Assembly: GCA_002803225.1 (NCBI GenBank)
Contig: NXFV01001938.1
Span: 1 to 16,792 of the forward strand
Reading direction: 5' to 3'
DNA: 16,792 nt
From: Gamarada debralockiae
Taxonomy: Eukaryota; Ascomycota; Leotiomycetes; Helotiales; Hyphodiscaceae
The position numbers were made by a program, and so were the translations under genes. Under the pieces are notes generated by a model. It worked only from the letters and a program-made list of their open reading frames with translations. It was not told where the DNA came from and made no database searches. Of the stretch, positions 16,096-16,792 are shown one piece after another (the stretch's first letter is position 1; each line of letters starts with the position of its first letter).

Positions 16096-16792
16096 GCCCT
16101 TTGGAATTCTGTGATCGTCGGACTTCTAGAGGGTATAGCCCTGTACCAACAACATGTATGTTTATGGGTATTATGGTGCTCAGGAAATGAGATGGTAGCA
16201 AGTGATGACACTGGCGAGTGTTAGTTGTGCTTCGCCAGAACCGTCAGATTTGAGCTACGTAAAACAAAGCATTACTGCAAGCCTAATCGCAAGCCTATCC
16301 TTGATTTTCTTGGATATCCGCGTAAGTTCCAGCAATCTGTCTTATCAATCATACCTCGCAGATTCTGCATTAGGATGTAGACAGAATTGACTTTCATCCT
16401 ACGGACGTCAGAACCGCAACCTCTTTCAATTTCCATTGGCTGTAAAACTACAGGGCTGCGAAGTCGTCATCAACTCTGTACTTCAAGACTGCAGCCATAG
16501 CAAAAAAAAACCCCCAAAGAGTCACGATTGCAGTTGGCAGCTGCCAGATGTTTACGCCACTTTAAAGTCTATTCCGAATCCGAACTCCGTACCTCAAAGG
16601 TTTTCAAGCGAGTGCTTGCCGAAACCTTCGGCCGAGCTCTCGTACGACGAATTGAACGAAGTCCGAACATGTCAGTTGAGCTGTGTGGGGGCGAAATATA
16701 GTGGCATGTTGGTTCGAATTGCCTAATCATGTATAGCCTGTATTTTCCCCTCTTTTGTGATATAAGAGAGCTCTTCCCCTCCTTGTATTTCA
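16096..16792. other. Terminal intergenic region, no convincing gene
   Basis: It begins with the 3' untranslated region of the thioesterase gene. Open frames here are short or lack an ATG; the longest (16436-16726) starts at TTG and has no recognisable domain. Noted motifs: GGACGTCA at about 16403 (CRE-like), an A9C5 homopolymer pair at about 16502-16516, and a TATA-like GATATAAGAGAG at about 16759 followed by a pyrimidine-rich run. The last of these could be the promoter of a plus-strand gene beyond the window. Confidence 0.5.

Noticed and set aside
16436..16726. Plus-strand 96-codon frame near the right edge
   Set aside because: It starts with TTG, contains homopolymer-encoded Lys/Pro runs and shows no domain.

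Overview
The window looks like a chromosome segment from a filamentous ascomycete (Pezizomycotina). Its genes carry short introns of about 46-76 bp with GT..AG ends and CTAAC/CTGAC-like branch points. The products (ArsH flavoprotein, patatin phospholipase, DUF6594 remnant, tail-anchored SH3 protein) are fungal in style. The left end shows the C-to-T decay typical of repeat-induced point mutation (RIP). I could not fix the genus; a Leotiomycete-like fungus is only a guess.

Left block, 1-5386: an AT-rich graveyard of transposons. Positions 1 to about 2700 hold a minus-strand Ty3/Gypsy retrotransposon. A degraded Gag with a CCHC zinc knuckle, a retropepsin and the start of the reverse transcriptase can still be read; the element runs off the left edge. 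An LTR-like unit (3689-3895) may be its 5' LTR. A complete Tc1/mariner-type element with terminal inverted repeats and a TA target duplication lies at 4050-5386. Its transposase frame has no net frameshift but about 20 RIP-type stops.

Middle block, 5355-9860: a divergent gene pair and a small follower. On the minus strand is a five-exon gene for a protein of about 595 residues with an SH3 domain, a proline-rich linker and a C-terminal membrane anchor. The Tc1/mariner insertion replaces its last codons, and the transposon's inverted repeat now supplies the stop codon. On the plus strand is a four-exon patatin-like phospholipase (398 aa) with an intact Ser/Asp dyad. It is followed by a 159-aa acidic protein with one kinesin-light-chain/TPR-like repeat. 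Patatin and TPR segments are typical parts of fungal NLR-like (STAND) proteins, but no NTPase domain is present here.

Repeat-rich spacer, 9861-12872: two solo LTRs of one family in opposite orientation, each with its own 5-bp target duplication; a simple-repeat tract; and a broken DUF6594 membrane-protein gene that keeps its intron.

Right block, 12873-16792: ordinary housekeeping or accessory genes. A GNAT acetyltransferase converges on an ArsH-type FMN reductase with a mitochondrial-like leader. Divergent from ArsH is an intronless mitochondrial-type hotdog thioesterase with one membrane segment. The last 700 bases show no convincing gene.
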